Below the pieces are notes generated by a model. It saw nothing but the letters and a program-made list of their open reading frames with translations. It did no database searches and had not been told where the DNA came from. A program made the position numbers and the translations under genes. Positions 46,173 to 55,400 of a stretch of DNA of 64,000 nt are shown piece by piece; the first letter of the stretch is position 1; the number at the start of each line of letters is the position of its first letter. The stretch comes from Acidobacteriota bacterium (GTDB taxonomy: Bacteria; Acidobacteriota; Terriglobia; Terriglobales; Acidobacteriaceae): assembly GCA_013289795.1 (NCBI GenBank), contig JABCZH010000003.1:1-64000 (forward strand), given 5' to 3'.

Positions 46173-48797
46173 CTACATCTTGCGCTTGCCGTGCCAGTCA
46201 GCCTCTTTGGACTCAGGCGCGTGTTCCACCGTTTCCAGCAGCAGGGCGCGCAGGCGGTAACGGCTTTCGAGGTCGGTGTTGACCAGTTCAAATCCCACTT
46301 CGTTGACGCGCGCACGCCGTAGCAATACTTGCCCGCGAATGTGGCGCACCCCGATCGAAATGTCGATGTTGGCTTCCGAGCCAACGCGGAGATTGTCTTC
46401 TTTCGTTCCCATCCCTCCGCCCAGGCTGAGCTCGCGAATCAGGATACTGGACTTCCCCCAGGAACTGCTGATGCTTGCTGAGAGCGCTTTGCGCAGCACG
46501 ATGCGCTCATAACGCCGCTGCCGCACCCATGGGCAGGCCGGCGCTGCATCGAGGGCAGCGATTGCCAGTTCTCCCGGAGACAGACCGCTTTCCGAGAGCA
46601 CCTGGCTGCCGTATCGCGGGTCGATCTTGGCCAGGGCCTGGGCAGCGGCAATGCGCAACTCGCGATGGTGGACCCATTTCCACATCTTCTTGGCTTCGAG
46701 CAAGGTTCGCAGTACGGGAACCGATTCCGGCTCGCGCAACCGGCCCAGCGATTCCACCGCCTTCACTTGCACCAAAGGAGAACGGCCGTGGGTCTCTCCG
46801 GCTTCTGCCATCACCATCAGCGGTGGCACGGTAGTGCGGTCCCCGCTCATGCCGATTTCGTCGATGGCCTGAGGCAGCACCGTGGGGTCGATGAGTTCCA
46901 GAATCTCCAGCAGAGTGCGGCCGCGATCATGAGCAGCCCCGTAGGCAATTTGCCGAACCGCTACGTCGTGATAGAAACGATTCCACTCCGGCAGACGCGC
47001 GGGTAACAGTTCCAAGAGGGTGGGTACATCAAGCCGGCTCAGCAGGCCGATGACCGAAGAGGCGCTCCGGGGTTGCCCCGTGCGCAGCATTTCCCTCATC
47101 TGCGCCGTTCCTTCGGGACCTAGTTCCTTTACTAAATCAACCATGCGATCGCATTCCTCCCGCCGCATACAGCGGAAGAAGCGGTCGGCCATGTGTTCGA
47201 TGGAAGCCTGCGAAGTGCGTCGCAGCACTGCCATCAAGTCGCGGGGCACTTCTGGGAGGCGTAACGCCTCTTCGATGAATTCCGGGAGTCGGTTCTCTAT
47301 GCCGATTCTAGGGCGGAGATCGTTCGCGGTTGCCGGTCGCTCTTTGGCGACGTCGTCCAATGCGCTACAAACCTCATTGAGTGCGCCGAAGTGCTTGCTA
47401 TTGTTGGCCTCTGAACTCAAGCGCACGAAGGCCGCGCTGAGCAGGCTTTGCGCCTCCGCATCCGGCTCCTTGATCAGGGCATCGGCGACCTTGTGAATGG
47501 TAGGTCCGATCAGGTCAACTCCGGGAGCTGCGAACAGGTCGGCCAACTGGCTCAGCCCGATCGCGGTTTTACGGCGTGGCTCGGTATCCTTGGCAGCGAG
47601 ACAGCCGGCGTAGTTCTGGAGAATCTCGATGCAGGCACCTTTTTCGTCCCGCTCCAACAACACCTCGACAAACTGACGAATGTTGCGTGCGGGAACACAA
47701 GGAGCCTCATTCGAGAGCAGCACGCTCTTCTTGCCCGCTTCCGGAACTTCTGCCCAGAACATCCTGTCCAGAATGTCGGCGTGGGACTCCACCAGGATGC
47801 CTGCTTTGCCCATCTTGTCTTCTTGTAGGCGCAGGATGCGGCGCAGGGTGTCCATCTGCCGGCTCATGTGTTCCAGCATTTGATGGACGGCGTTGACCTT
47901 GACGTCGCCCTTCTGGAAGCGTTCCATGGCGAAGCGAATCGCCATGTGTTCCGCCGCCTTCATCAGCACTGGCGTATCGTTCTTCTCCGCGCTGCTGGTT
48001 GCTTTGCTGGCCAGGCTCGACAGCAGTTGTTGCAGATTGATCTTGGTGTTCGGATCTACCTTGCCGACTTCCTGCTGGAGCAATTCGGTTGGGATGGACG
48101 GATCTGTCCCCGCTTCTCCAAATTTCGTGAGCAAGCGGATCGCCTGGATGACTTCTTCCTCCTGCAGCGGGACTACGCCCCCCGCCCATACGCCCCCGGT
48201 GTTGACCAATCCCGGTTCACCGCCGGTGACGTTGACGTTGGGGACGCTGCCCAATGGTGCACCACCCGGCACGCCCCCGCCGGAGCGTGCGCCTTCCGCG
48301 GCCGCGATCAACTGGAGTAGTTTCTGCGGATCGTTGAGCCATTGCTTGAACTCTGGCCCCAGCGTCTGTGCGGCGATTTGTGCGGCTACGCTGATTTCCC
48401 CGGTAGACGGGTCAGCAGCCACAAACTTCACTTCATTAATGCGGATGGTGGCCTGCTTGTTGTCGCCAAAAGTGGTTTTGATTTCCTTGACCACGTCCTG
48501 CGCCTTGGAACCACCCACGGCGAAGGCGCGGATTAATTTGGCAAAGTCATCGAGCGTGACTTGATTAGAAAATTGTATGCTGGCCAAACCGGCGGTGTTC
48601 AGAAACTGCGCAAAGCTGCGCTCGGCTTGTCCGGTTTCGAGTGCGACCCCGTCGAGAAGTAACCGGTTTTCAGAGACTCCCAGCAGAAAATTGCCATCAC
48701 GGCCAGCGGGCAAGCCCTGCTGCAATTCTTTCCAGGTGATTTCGAACTGCCCTTCGGTGCGCTTGTGATTAAAGCCATAAAGGCGCACGTATTTCAC
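46173..48797 (-). CDS. HEAT-repeat protein with C-terminal PilZ-like domain
   Basis: At least 874 residues, soluble, no signal peptide. Residues 1-250 are a helical N-terminal region with a Gly-rich linker (ARSGGGVPGGAPLGS), residues about 250-730 are HEAT-like helical repeats (LVQVKAVESLGRLREPESVP is typical), and the C-terminal 110 residues are a PilZ-like beta-barrel (RYERIVLRKALSASISS, IRELSLGGGMGTKEDNLRVG, VRHIRGQVLLRRARVNEVGF). The family opening 'KYVRLYGFNHKRT' is cut by the GTG start at 48797, which has no Shine-Dalgarno. The frame stays open to 48890 and reads as protein; the only site with a good ribosome binding site is an ATT at 48875. Function unknown; a signalling scaffold is plausible. 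Confidence 0.7.
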   Translation of the reverse strand: MKYVRLYGFNHKRTEGQFEITWKELQQGLPAGRDGNFLLGVSENRLLLDGVALETGQAERSFAQFLNTAGLASIQFSNQVTLDDFAKLIRAFAVGGSKAQDVVKEIKTTFGDNKQATIRINEVKFVAADPSTGEISVAAQIAAQTLGPEFKQWLNDPQKLLQLIAAAEGARSGGGVPGGAPLGSVPNVNVTGGEPGLVNTGGVWAGGVVPLQEEEVIQAIRLLTKFGEAGTDPSIPTELLQQEVGKVDPNTKINLQQLLSSLASKATSSAEKNDTPVLMKAAEHMAIRFAMERFQKGDVKVNAVHQMLEHMSRQMDTLRRILRLQEDKMGKAGILVESHADILDRMFWAEVPEAGKKSVLLSNEAPCVPARNIRQFVEVLLERDEKGACIEILQNYAGCLAAKDTEPRRKTAIGLSQLADLFAAPGVDLIGPTIHKVADALIKEPDAEAQSLLSAAFVRLSSEANNSKHFGALNEVCSALDDVAKERPATANDLRPRIGIENRLPEFIEEALRLPEVPRDLMAVLRRTSQASIEHMADRFFRCMRREECDRMVDLVKELGPEGTAQMREMLRTGQPRSASSVIGLLSRLDVPTLLELLPARLPEWNRFYHDVAVRQIAYGAAHDRGRTLLEILELIDPTVLPQAIDEIGMSGDRTTVPPLMVMAEAGETHGRSPLVQVKAVESLGRLREPESVPVLRTLLEAKKMWKWVHHRELRIAAAQALAKIDPRYGSQVLSESGLSPGELAIAALDAAPACPWVRQRRYERIVLRKALSASISSSWGKSSILIRELSLGGGMGTKEDNLRVGSEANIDISIGVRHIRGQVLLRRARVNEVGFELVNTDLESRYRLRALLLETVEHAPESKEADWHGKRKM

Positions 48798-49058
48798 CAG
48801 GATATTCAGGCTGTGGATGAAAGCCCGAGCGGATGCGGTCCTGTCATCACGCTTGGTTGTGGCGGCAGTATTAATACGCGGCTCCTGCGACTACCAGGTT
48901 AGGGTAGTGCAGAAAGTAAGAGGATGCATGTTACGGAGGTAACTGAATCCCGCCGACAAAGCACCTGTGGTGTCACCCTATTGTGTCCTGGAATCAGTCT
49001 CTTGAAGGCATGGCGCGGCCTGCATAAAGTTGTTCTCTGATGTAAGCTCTAGGCTCCT

Positions 49059-50552
49059 ATGTCTGCAACTGCGGTGGTGGCCGAAGTCGGGAGGACGTCC
49101 CGAGAAACACCCAGGAAAGCAGCCAGAAAACCGGCGAAGACCAATGGCCTCGTCTTGTCGATGGGGCGGGTCTTGGAGGAGTGCGCCCGCGCGAGCATGG
49201 ATTTTGCCCCTGATCCGGTCCACGACCTGCGCGTCGCCCTCCGGCGCTGTCGTTCCATTGCCGACGGCCTGCGCGCCCTCGATCCCGATCCCTCCTGGAA
49301 GCAGATGAAGAAGGCTGCCAAACGCCTTTTCGACCGTCTCGGCGAACTTCGTGATGTACAGGTGATGGAGGAATGGGTCGCGCGGCTGGGAGCTCTCGAC
49401 GATCCCGTCACCGTCGCCCTGCTGCAATTTCTGGCCGGCCGTGAGAGCCAGCTCAAACAGGAAGCTGCGGAAGCGCTCACCCAATTCGATCAGAAGCGCT
49501 GGCGGGGATGGGCTGCCTCACTGCCGCATCGCGCGGCCCGAATGCGGCCCGGCAGCCCGATCTTCCAACATCTGGCGCTCGAACGCTGGGCCGCAGCCTA
49601 CGATCTGCATCGCGGGGCCCTGCGCAACCGCTCCCAGGTGGCGTTTCACCGCTTGCGTATTGGCCTAAAACGCTTTCGTTACATCGTGGAGAACTTTCTT
49701 CCCGTGCAACACGCGGCTTGGTGCGACGACCTTAAGAAATTGCAGGATCTGTTGGGCGAAGTGCATGACCTTGATGTGCTCTGGGCCACCGCTGTACAGG
49801 TCAACGCGTTTCCTGACGGCGAGGCCCGCTCGCGCTGGCACAGCAAAATTCTCGAAGAACGCAGCTCCCGCATTGACACCTATCGCGAAAAGATGCTGGG
49901 TAAGACCTCGCTGTGGGGTCTCTGGCGCAGCCAACTTCCACAGGGTGAGCAGGTGGAATCAATCGCACTGAGCCGGCTGCGCTTGTGGGCATCCCTGCTT
50001 GATCCCGACTTCAAACACTCGCAACACGTGGCCCGGCTGGCGCTGCAACTCTACGACGGATTGCCACCAACCACCGGAACCGAGAGCGGGGAAGAGCGCA
50101 AGGTGTTGCAACTCGCAGCCCTGCTCCACGACGTCGGTTTATCAAGGAAAGACAAAGCCCATCACAAGACCACGCAGAAGCTGATTACACGCCTCAATCC
50201 ACCGCTGGGCTGGAACCAGGAAAAACTTAAAATGGTAGCCGCTGTGGCCCGTTACCACCGCGGTGCTCTGCCCCGGGCGGGACAGAAAGTCCTGGCGGGT
50301 TTCACCGTAAGCCAGCGCCAAACCGCCATCAGGCTTGCCGCCGTTCTTCGTTTGGCGAATGCCTTTGACGCCGATCGTAGTGGACGCATTGAACGGCTTG
50401 CGTGCGATCGTAAGAATGGCTTCCTGCTCATCCGCGCCCAGGACTACAACCCACGCGATCGTATGGCAGAGACGATTGCCGGTTCGCGACACTTGCTGGA
50501 GACGGTTTATCGCCGCCCTGTCCTGGTGAGACCTATGCGGAGCGGCGGTTAG
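49059..50552 (+). CDS. CHAD-domain protein with C-terminal HD (Ppx-like) domain
   Basis: A 497-residue protein. Residues 30-290 form a CHAD domain, an alpha-helical polyphosphate-binding fold marked by His and basic residues (DPVHDLRVALRRCRSIADGL, FHRLRIGLKRFRYIVENFLP, LLGEVHDLDVLW). Residues 320-497 are an HD-type phosphohydrolase like the C-terminal part of Ppx/GppA exopolyphosphatase (LAALLHDVGLSRKDKAHHKT, then VARYHRGALP and RLANAFDADRSG). The fusion suggests binding and turnover of polyphosphate or a nucleotide alarmone. An Arg/Lys/Ala-rich segment leads the protein. It is divergent from the HEAT/PilZ gene, with 261 nt between. Confidence 0.85.
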   Translation: MSATAVVAEVGRTSRETPRKAARKPAKTNGLVLSMGRVLEECARASMDFAPDPVHDLRVALRRCRSIADGLRALDPDPSWKQMKKAAKRLFDRLGELRDVQVMEEWVARLGALDDPVTVALLQFLAGRESQLKQEAAEALTQFDQKRWRGWAASLPHRAARMRPGSPIFQHLALERWAAAYDLHRGALRNRSQVAFHRLRIGLKRFRYIVENFLPVQHAAWCDDLKKLQDLLGEVHDLDVLWATAVQVNAFPDGEARSRWHSKILEERSSRIDTYREKMLGKTSLWGLWRSQLPQGEQVESIALSRLRLWASLLDPDFKHSQHVARLALQLYDGLPPTTGTESGEERKVLQLAALLHDVGLSRKDKAHHKTTQKLITRLNPPLGWNQEKLKMVAAVARYHRGALPRAGQKVLAGFTVSQRQTAIRLAAVLRLANAFDADRSGRIERLACDRKNGFLLIRAQDYNPRDRMAETIAGSRHLLETVYRRPVLVRPMRSGG

Positions 50553-50579
50553 CGCCCGCCAGACCCGTGCGGATGCGCT

Positions 50580-51179
50580 CTACAGCTCTCGCCGCCCTTC
50601 GATCGACTTCAACATGGTGATCTCGTCGGCATACTCGATGTCACTTCCCACCGGTATACCCATTGCAATCCGGGTGACTCTCAGCCCGGCGCGCCGCAAT
50701 TGTCCGGAAAGATAGGTCGCCGTGGCCTCGCCCTCCACCGTTGGATTGGTCGCCAGAATCACTTCGTCCACCTGGCCGTCGTCCACCCGCCGCAACAGGT
50801 TGGAGATGCGTAACTGCTCCGGACCGATTCCATGAAGCGGAGAAATCGAACCGTGCAGAACGTGGTAGACGCCGTTGAAGTGTTGTGTCTTTTCGATGGC
50901 GGCGATGTTGGTAGGCTCCTCCACCACGCAAACCAGCCGCTGATTCCGAGTGGCGCTAATGCAGTACACGCAAGGATCTATGTCTGTAATGTTGTTGCAG
51001 ATGCTACACAGCCGCAGATTGGCCTTCACATCGCGCACCGCCGCCGCGAGGGCTTCCGCGTCGTCATCGTTGGTACGCAGAATGTGAAACGCCAGCCGCT
51101 GCGCGGTCTTGCCGCCAATCCCCGGCAATTTCTTCAACTCGTCGATCAGCCGCACCATCGGTTCTGCGAATCTTGACAT
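50580..51179 (-). CDS. recR: Recombination mediator RecR
   Basis: A 199-residue RecR, which with RecO loads RecA on SSB-coated DNA. The N-terminal helix-hairpin-helix KLPGIGGKTAQRLAFHIL, the Cys4 zinc finger (CSICNNITDIDPCVYC) and the Toprim domain (LVCVVEEPTNIAAIE, EVILATNPTVEGEATATYL) are all present and complete. It is the last gene of dnaX-ebfC-recR; the gap to ebfC is 14 nt. Confidence 0.95.
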   Translation of the reverse strand: MSRFAEPMVRLIDELKKLPGIGGKTAQRLAFHILRTNDDDAEALAAAVRDVKANLRLCSICNNITDIDPCVYCISATRNQRLVCVVEEPTNIAAIEKTQHFNGVYHVLHGSISPLHGIGPEQLRISNLLRRVDDGQVDEVILATNPTVEGEATATYLSGQLRRAGLRVTRIAMGIPVGSDIEYADEITMLKSIEGRREL

Positions 51180-51193
51180 TGTGTAGTCCGGAC

Positions 51194-51499
51194 CTACATT
51201 CCCGGAATTCCCATTCCGCCCAGCATGCCGCCCATGGTGGACTGCATGGCTTCGTCCACCTTATGGCCCGCGCCATTGATCGCAGCCGTCACTAGGTCCT
51301 GCAGCATCTCGATGTCCCCGCCCTTCACCGCTTCCGGATCAATCTTGACGCTCAAAACCTGCCTGCGGCCGTCCATTTTGACCACTACACTGCCGCCGCC
51401 GGAGGAGCCTTCGACCACGGTCTCCTCCATCTTTTTCTGCAAAACTTCGTATTGCCGCTTGGCCTGCGACATCATTTCCTGCAGGTTAAATCCGCTCAT
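51194..51499 (-). CDS. ebfC: YbaB/EbfC nucleoid-associated protein
   Basis: A 101-residue DNA-binding dimer of the YbaB/EbfC family. The core is MMSQAKRQYEVLQKKMEETV, then VKMDGRRQVLSVKIDPEAV and LVTAAINGAGHKVDEAMQ. The C-terminus is Gly/Met-rich (MGGMLGGMGIPGM). ATG 51499 has GAGG at 5 nt. Standard position between dnaX and recR. Confidence 0.95.
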   Translation of the reverse strand: MSGFNLQEMMSQAKRQYEVLQKKMEETVVEGSSGGGSVVVKMDGRRQVLSVKIDPEAVKGGDIEMLQDLVTAAINGAGHKVDEAMQSTMGGMLGGMGIPGM

Positions 51500-51511
51500 C
51501 GTGCCTCTTCC

Positions 51512-53284
51512 TTACCGCTTCTCCTTGTAGTCAATGACCGTCCTGATCTCAGCCCCGAATTTCTCCTTCATCCGCTGCACAACCGGATCCTGTTCCACCC
51601 GGCTGCGCCCGCCGCCGTTGGATCGCGCCGGGCCGGCTGCCACGGGGGGCTTTCCGCTTGGCACAACTCGCAGCTTCACTGGACGTCCCAGAACTCCGCT
51701 CGCCGTCGCCACCACTAATCGTCGGGCGTCCGCTGCTAGCGACATCTCAATCACGGTGGCGGAGGATGGTACTTTGATGACCAGTTCGTTTCCTTCAACG
51801 CCCCATTCTCCACTCTCCAGAAGCGCCACCAGCATGGGCTGCCCCGCCAATGCGTTCAGGACGGCGTTGCGCAACTCGCCGGGTTGGGGTATTGCTACTG
51901 CTGCGATGCCGGGTTCCGGTGACTCCTCGGGATCAGACTCATCCACGACCGCTGGCGCCGCGGCTCCCATCACCACCCGCGCTGCCGTGGGACCCTCTTC
52001 CGCGGAGAGTTGTGGCTTGGGACCGCTCTTCCGGGCTGAGTCCGCGGCAAAGGGGGAAATCTGGTTCGACGCCCGGTTCGCTGGAGCAACCTCGGGCTTC
52101 CTTAGGTCCGGTACCATCGACGGTTTTCCAGTCGGTCTTGACCCAACCGGTATCGCCGCTTCGCTTAACAACTGCTCGATCGGCAGCAGCCTCTGTGCAT
52201 GCGCCATCTTCAGCAGCCCGAGTTCCAGATGAAAGCGCTGTTCCTGCCGGTATCCCAGTTCGGCGTGGGTGCGCAGCATGATCTGCAGGTGCCGCGCGAG
52301 ATCTTCCTCGCTGAACAGTTCAGCCACTCGCGCTACCCGCTGCCGCTCGTCGGTAGAAATTTGCAGCAGCGAAGACTCGCCGCCGGCAATCTTCGCGACT
52401 ACCGTGTTGCGCAGAAACCGCACCATTTGGCGCGCGAAGTGTGTGGGACTGTGCCCTTCGCTGATCAAGCGGTCCACCAGCTTCAGCACTTCATCGCTCG
52501 CGCTTCGCGCCACCGCCTGCATCACTTCTTCCAGCACTCCAGCGGGCGCCGTCCCCACCAATTGCCGCACCGCCTCTGCCGTCAGCCGCCCGCCTGACGA
52601 AGCGATGGCCTGATCCAGAATCGAGAGCGCGTCCCGCATCGAGCCGTCTCCGGCTTCAGCCAGCAACGCCAGCGCATCTTCGTCAGCCTCGATCTTTTCC
52701 CGACCAGACAGCTCCCTCAGCTGTCCCAATATTTGTTCGAAGCGTACCGCACGAAAACTGAAGTGTTGGCAGCGTGACCGAATCGTCTGGGGAATGTCCT
52801 CCGGCTGGGTTGTGGCCAGCATGAACACCACGTGCCCGGGTGGTTCCTCCAGGGTCTTCAGTAGCGCATTGAATGCCGCATCGGTGATCTGGTGGGCCTC
52901 ATCCAGAATGTAAATTTTGAAGCGGTCGCGCGCGGGACGATAGCGGGCCGCTTCCCGCAATTCGCGAATCTCATCAATGCCGCGGTTCGTGGCAGCGTCA
53001 ATCTCAATTACATCCACCGAATTGCCCGCGCGAATCTCGGTGCACGATTCGCACACCCCGCAAGGCTCCGTTACCGGCTTGTCAGACGAGCGGCAGTTGA
53101 GGGCCATCGCCAGAATGCGCGCTACCGTCGTCTTGCCGATGCCGCGGTGGCCGCTGAAAATGTACCCATGGGCCGTTCGACCTTGCTCCAGGGCGTTCTT
53201 CAGGGTGCGGGTAACGTGATCCTGCCCGATGACTTCAGAGAAGTTTTGCGGACGGTACTTGCGCGCCAGGACTTGATAGCTCAT
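51512..53284 (-). CDS. dnaX: DNA polymerase III subunit gamma/tau
   Basis: A 590-residue clamp-loader ATPase. The N-terminal 360 residues carry MSYQVLARKYRPQNFSEVIG, Walker A GHRGIGKTT, the zinc-binding Cys cluster (CGVCESC), the Walker B DEAH and the arginine-finger SRC. Residues 380-480 are a Pro/Ser-rich linker and the C-terminal 110 residues resemble the tau-specific domain. No slippery A-run for a programmed frameshift to gamma is evident. It is the first gene of the dnaX-ebfC-recR operon. Confidence 0.95.
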   Translation of the reverse strand: MSYQVLARKYRPQNFSEVIGQDHVTRTLKNALEQGRTAHGYIFSGHRGIGKTTVARILAMALNCRSSDKPVTEPCGVCESCTEIRAGNSVDVIEIDAATNRGIDEIRELREAARYRPARDRFKIYILDEAHQITDAAFNALLKTLEEPPGHVVFMLATTQPEDIPQTIRSRCQHFSFRAVRFEQILGQLRELSGREKIEADEDALALLAEAGDGSMRDALSILDQAIASSGGRLTAEAVRQLVGTAPAGVLEEVMQAVARSASDEVLKLVDRLISEGHSPTHFARQMVRFLRNTVVAKIAGGESSLLQISTDERQRVARVAELFSEEDLARHLQIMLRTHAELGYRQEQRFHLELGLLKMAHAQRLLPIEQLLSEAAIPVGSRPTGKPSMVPDLRKPEVAPANRASNQISPFAADSARKSGPKPQLSAEEGPTAARVVMGAAAPAVVDESDPEESPEPGIAAVAIPQPGELRNAVLNALAGQPMLVALLESGEWGVEGNELVIKVPSSATVIEMSLAADARRLVVATASGVLGRPVKLRVVPSGKPPVAAGPARSNGGGRSRVEQDPVVQRMKEKFGAEIRTVIDYKEKR

Positions 53285-53372
53285 GATGCGGAAGCATTGA
53301 TTATACGTGATGCTGGCCGGGCAGCGCGCCCTTACCGGGTGGCCCCAGACTGCTTGAACTCATGGCTATTGT

Positions 53373-53597
53373 TCAGTTTGAAGTCCAGTGTGCCGTTAGG
53401 TAAAGGCCAATTCCAAAAGCTGCAGTTAGGAGAATCTCCACCCAGCGCATCTGGAGCAGATAACTCCACCCTCCTGCCACTGCGGTCAGCCCAGTGGTTC
53501 TGAGTGCGGTCATCCGCCATGTGGATATGCAGATGATGACGATCCACATTGCGACGACACCGGCGATTCCGCCTAGAACGCTCTTTAGAAAGATCAT
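53373..53597 (-). CDS. Small two-span membrane protein
   Basis: A 74-residue protein with two membrane helices (VLGGIAGVVAMWIVIICIST and VEILLTAAFGIGLYLTAHW). ATG 53597 has GAGGTGG upstream at a suitable distance, which supports it as a gene. It lies 88 nt upstream of dnaX on the same strand. I do not recognise the family. Confidence 0.6.
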   Translation of the reverse strand: MIFLKSVLGGIAGVVAMWIVIICISTWRMTALRTTGLTAVAGGWSYLLQMRWVEILLTAAFGIGLYLTAHWTSN

Positions 53598-53730
53598 GAG
53601 ACCACCTCAACTCTCGCGTCCAATAATCCCATCAATTCCTCTAAACTCCAAGTCTGTCCATGAAGTGCTTGCGTAAATAGGTATCCCAAGGTAGGCTTCT
53701 CAGTTGGTTTTCTAGTGCGGGAGGGATCCA

Positions 53731-54084
53731 TTGCAACTCAAGCTGAGTACCCGAATCGTTGATGGCGTTCTGATTGTGGATTGTGCCGGACGCCTGGTTT
53801 TCGGGGAAGAATCCGCCTGTCTTCGCGACACTGTTAAGAAGCTGATCATCGACAAAAAGCGGTTGGTCCTCAACCTGTCCGGCATCGTCTTCATTGATAG
53901 CGGCGGCCTGGGCACGCTGGTGGCCCTCTACACCACCGCACATAACAGCGACGGGCATATCAAGTTGGCCAATCTGACGAAGCGCGTCATCGACTTGTTG
54001 CACCTGACCAAACTGGTGACGGTCTTCGAGGTTTACGACAGCGAGCAGCAGGCCGTGGATGCCTACAAAGGCACGGCGGCATAG
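53731..54084 (+). CDS. STAS-domain anti-sigma factor antagonist
   Basis: A 117-residue STAS protein of the SpoIIAA/RsbV type. The loop FIDSGGLGTLVAL contains Ser57, the residue phosphorylated by anti-sigma factor kinases and released by PP2C phosphatases. TTG 53731 with GGGAGGG 6 nt upstream is the start. No kinase is adjacent, but a response regulator-PP2C phosphatase of the matching type is encoded 3 kb away (57395-58567). Partner and sigma factor unknown. Confidence 0.85.
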   Translation: MQLKLSTRIVDGVLIVDCAGRLVFGEESACLRDTVKKLIIDKKRLVLNLSGIVFIDSGGLGTLVALYTTAHNSDGHIKLANLTKRVIDLLHLTKLVTVFEVYDSEQQAVDAYKGTAA

Positions 54085-54135
54085 GGCTGGTGCGGTGCGG
54101 ACGCGCTCGCCGGTGCCGTTTCTCATCGATCCCGA

Positions 54136-55059
54136 ATGATAGCGAAAATCGTCTTCTTCCTTGGGCTGCTCGCAGCCGCCAGTGGATTCGCCTCGCCCCC
54201 CGTCGCGCTCGCCCTGGGCCTGATCTTTGGTCTCGCCTTCACGCACCCCTACTGCAAGGGCGCCAGGAAGCTTTCTCGTTTTCTGCTGCAAGCCTCGGTG
54301 GTTGGTCTGGGTTTCGGCATGAATCTCCATGAAGTGATCCGCGTCGGCCGCACTGGGTTTCTCTACACTCTGCTGAGTATCAGCTTCACGATGTGCGCCG
54401 GCGTGGCGTTGGCCGCACTGTTCAAAGTTGAGCGAAGGCCGGCATTTCTGATTTCGACGGGCACGGCAATCTGCGGTGGAAGCGCCATCGCCGCCGTAGG
54501 GCCGATCACCCATGCTAGTGACGAGGAAATGGCCATCTCCCTGGGCACTGTTTTCGTTCTCAATTCGCTGGCTCTACTGACGTTTCCTTTCCTCGGCTCT
54601 GCCCTTCATTTGACGCAAACTCAATTCGGCCTATGGGCCGCGCTGGCCATTCACGACACCAGTTCCGTCGTGGGCGCAGCGGCAAAATATGGCGCCGTCG
54701 CCCTCGCGGTGGGCACCACGGTGAAATTGGCGCGGGCTCTGTGGATCGTCCCCGTCTCGGTGGTGACGGCGATTCTGAAAGGCGGAAAGACGAAGATCCA
54801 GTGGCCATGGTTTATCGCTCTGTTCTGTCTGGCTGCGGTCTGCAATACCTATCTGGCAGCCGGTGCGCCCGCTTATGGACCGCTGACCAAGCTCGCAAGA
54901 GTTGGGCTGACTGCCACTCTTTACCTGATTGGCAGTGGCATCTCCATCGCCACTCTGAAAGAAGTGGGTCATCGCCCACTCTTGCAGGGAGTTGCCCTGT
55001 GGCTGCTGGTCTCGGTCGCATCGTTATGGCTGATTCGAGCGGGGTGGATTGCGCTGTGA
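54136..55059 (+). CDS. YeiH/UPF0324-family putative sulfate exporter
   Basis: A 307-residue integral membrane protein with about nine helices. Recognisable elements are LLQASVVGLGFGMNL, ISTGTAICGGSAIAAVGPI and LWAALAIHDTSSVVGAA, typical of the YeiH family (PF03601). Members are annotated as sulfate or anion exporters but experimental evidence is thin. The stop overlaps a GTG start of the next gene (GTGA), so the two may be translated together. Confidence 0.8.
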   Translation: MIAKIVFFLGLLAAASGFASPPVALALGLIFGLAFTHPYCKGARKLSRFLLQASVVGLGFGMNLHEVIRVGRTGFLYTLLSISFTMCAGVALAALFKVERRPAFLISTGTAICGGSAIAAVGPITHASDEEMAISLGTVFVLNSLALLTFPFLGSALHLTQTQFGLWAALAIHDTSSVVGAAAKYGAVALAVGTTVKLARALWIVPVSVVTAILKGGKTKIQWPWFIALFCLAAVCNTYLAAGAPAYGPLTKLARVGLTATLYLIGSGISIATLKEVGHRPLLQGVALWLLVSVASLWLIRAGWIAL

Positions 55060-55400
55060 GTCCCCCGACCATGCGGACCCGCATCATCGCCGCTATCCGC
55101 AAAATTCCTCGGGGTAAGGTTTCTAGCTACGGAGCCGTGGCTCGCGCCGCGGGCCATCCCGGAGCGGCGCGTCAGGTCGTGGGGGTATTGCGATCCGCAT
55201 TCGGACTACCGTGGCAGCGCGTGCTTGGCGCTGGAGGAGAAATCAAACTGCGTGGCGACTCCGCCATTGAGCAGCGGCTTCGGCTGGAGGCCGAGGGAGT
55301 GGTCTTCCGCGGTCGTTGTGTAGACATGAAGCGCCACGAATTCAAGCCCACCCGAATCAAGAAATCAGCCACCAGGAAACGACGAACCACGAAAGCCTAG
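55056..55400 (+). CDS. Alkyltransferase-like (ATL) DNA-binding protein
   Basis: A 114-residue protein related to the DNA-binding domain of O6-methylguanine-DNA methyltransferase. It has IRKIPRGKVSSYGAVARAAG and ARQVVGVL with the Arg finger, but the reactive Cys of PCHR is replaced: the sequence reads LPWQRVLGAGG, with Trp53 in the Cys position. ATL proteins bind alkylated guanine and flag it for nucleotide excision repair without transferring the alkyl group. Start at GTG 55056, coupled to the transporter, or ATG 55071. The C-terminus is Arg/Lys-rich. Its TAG stop overlaps the stop of the convergent gene in CTAG. Confidence 0.85.
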   Translation: MSPPTMRTRIIAAIRKIPRGKVSSYGAVARAAGHPGAARQVVGVLRSAFGLPWQRVLGAGGEIKLRGDSAIEQRLRLEAEGVVFRGRCVDMKRHEFKPTRIKKSATRKRRTTKA

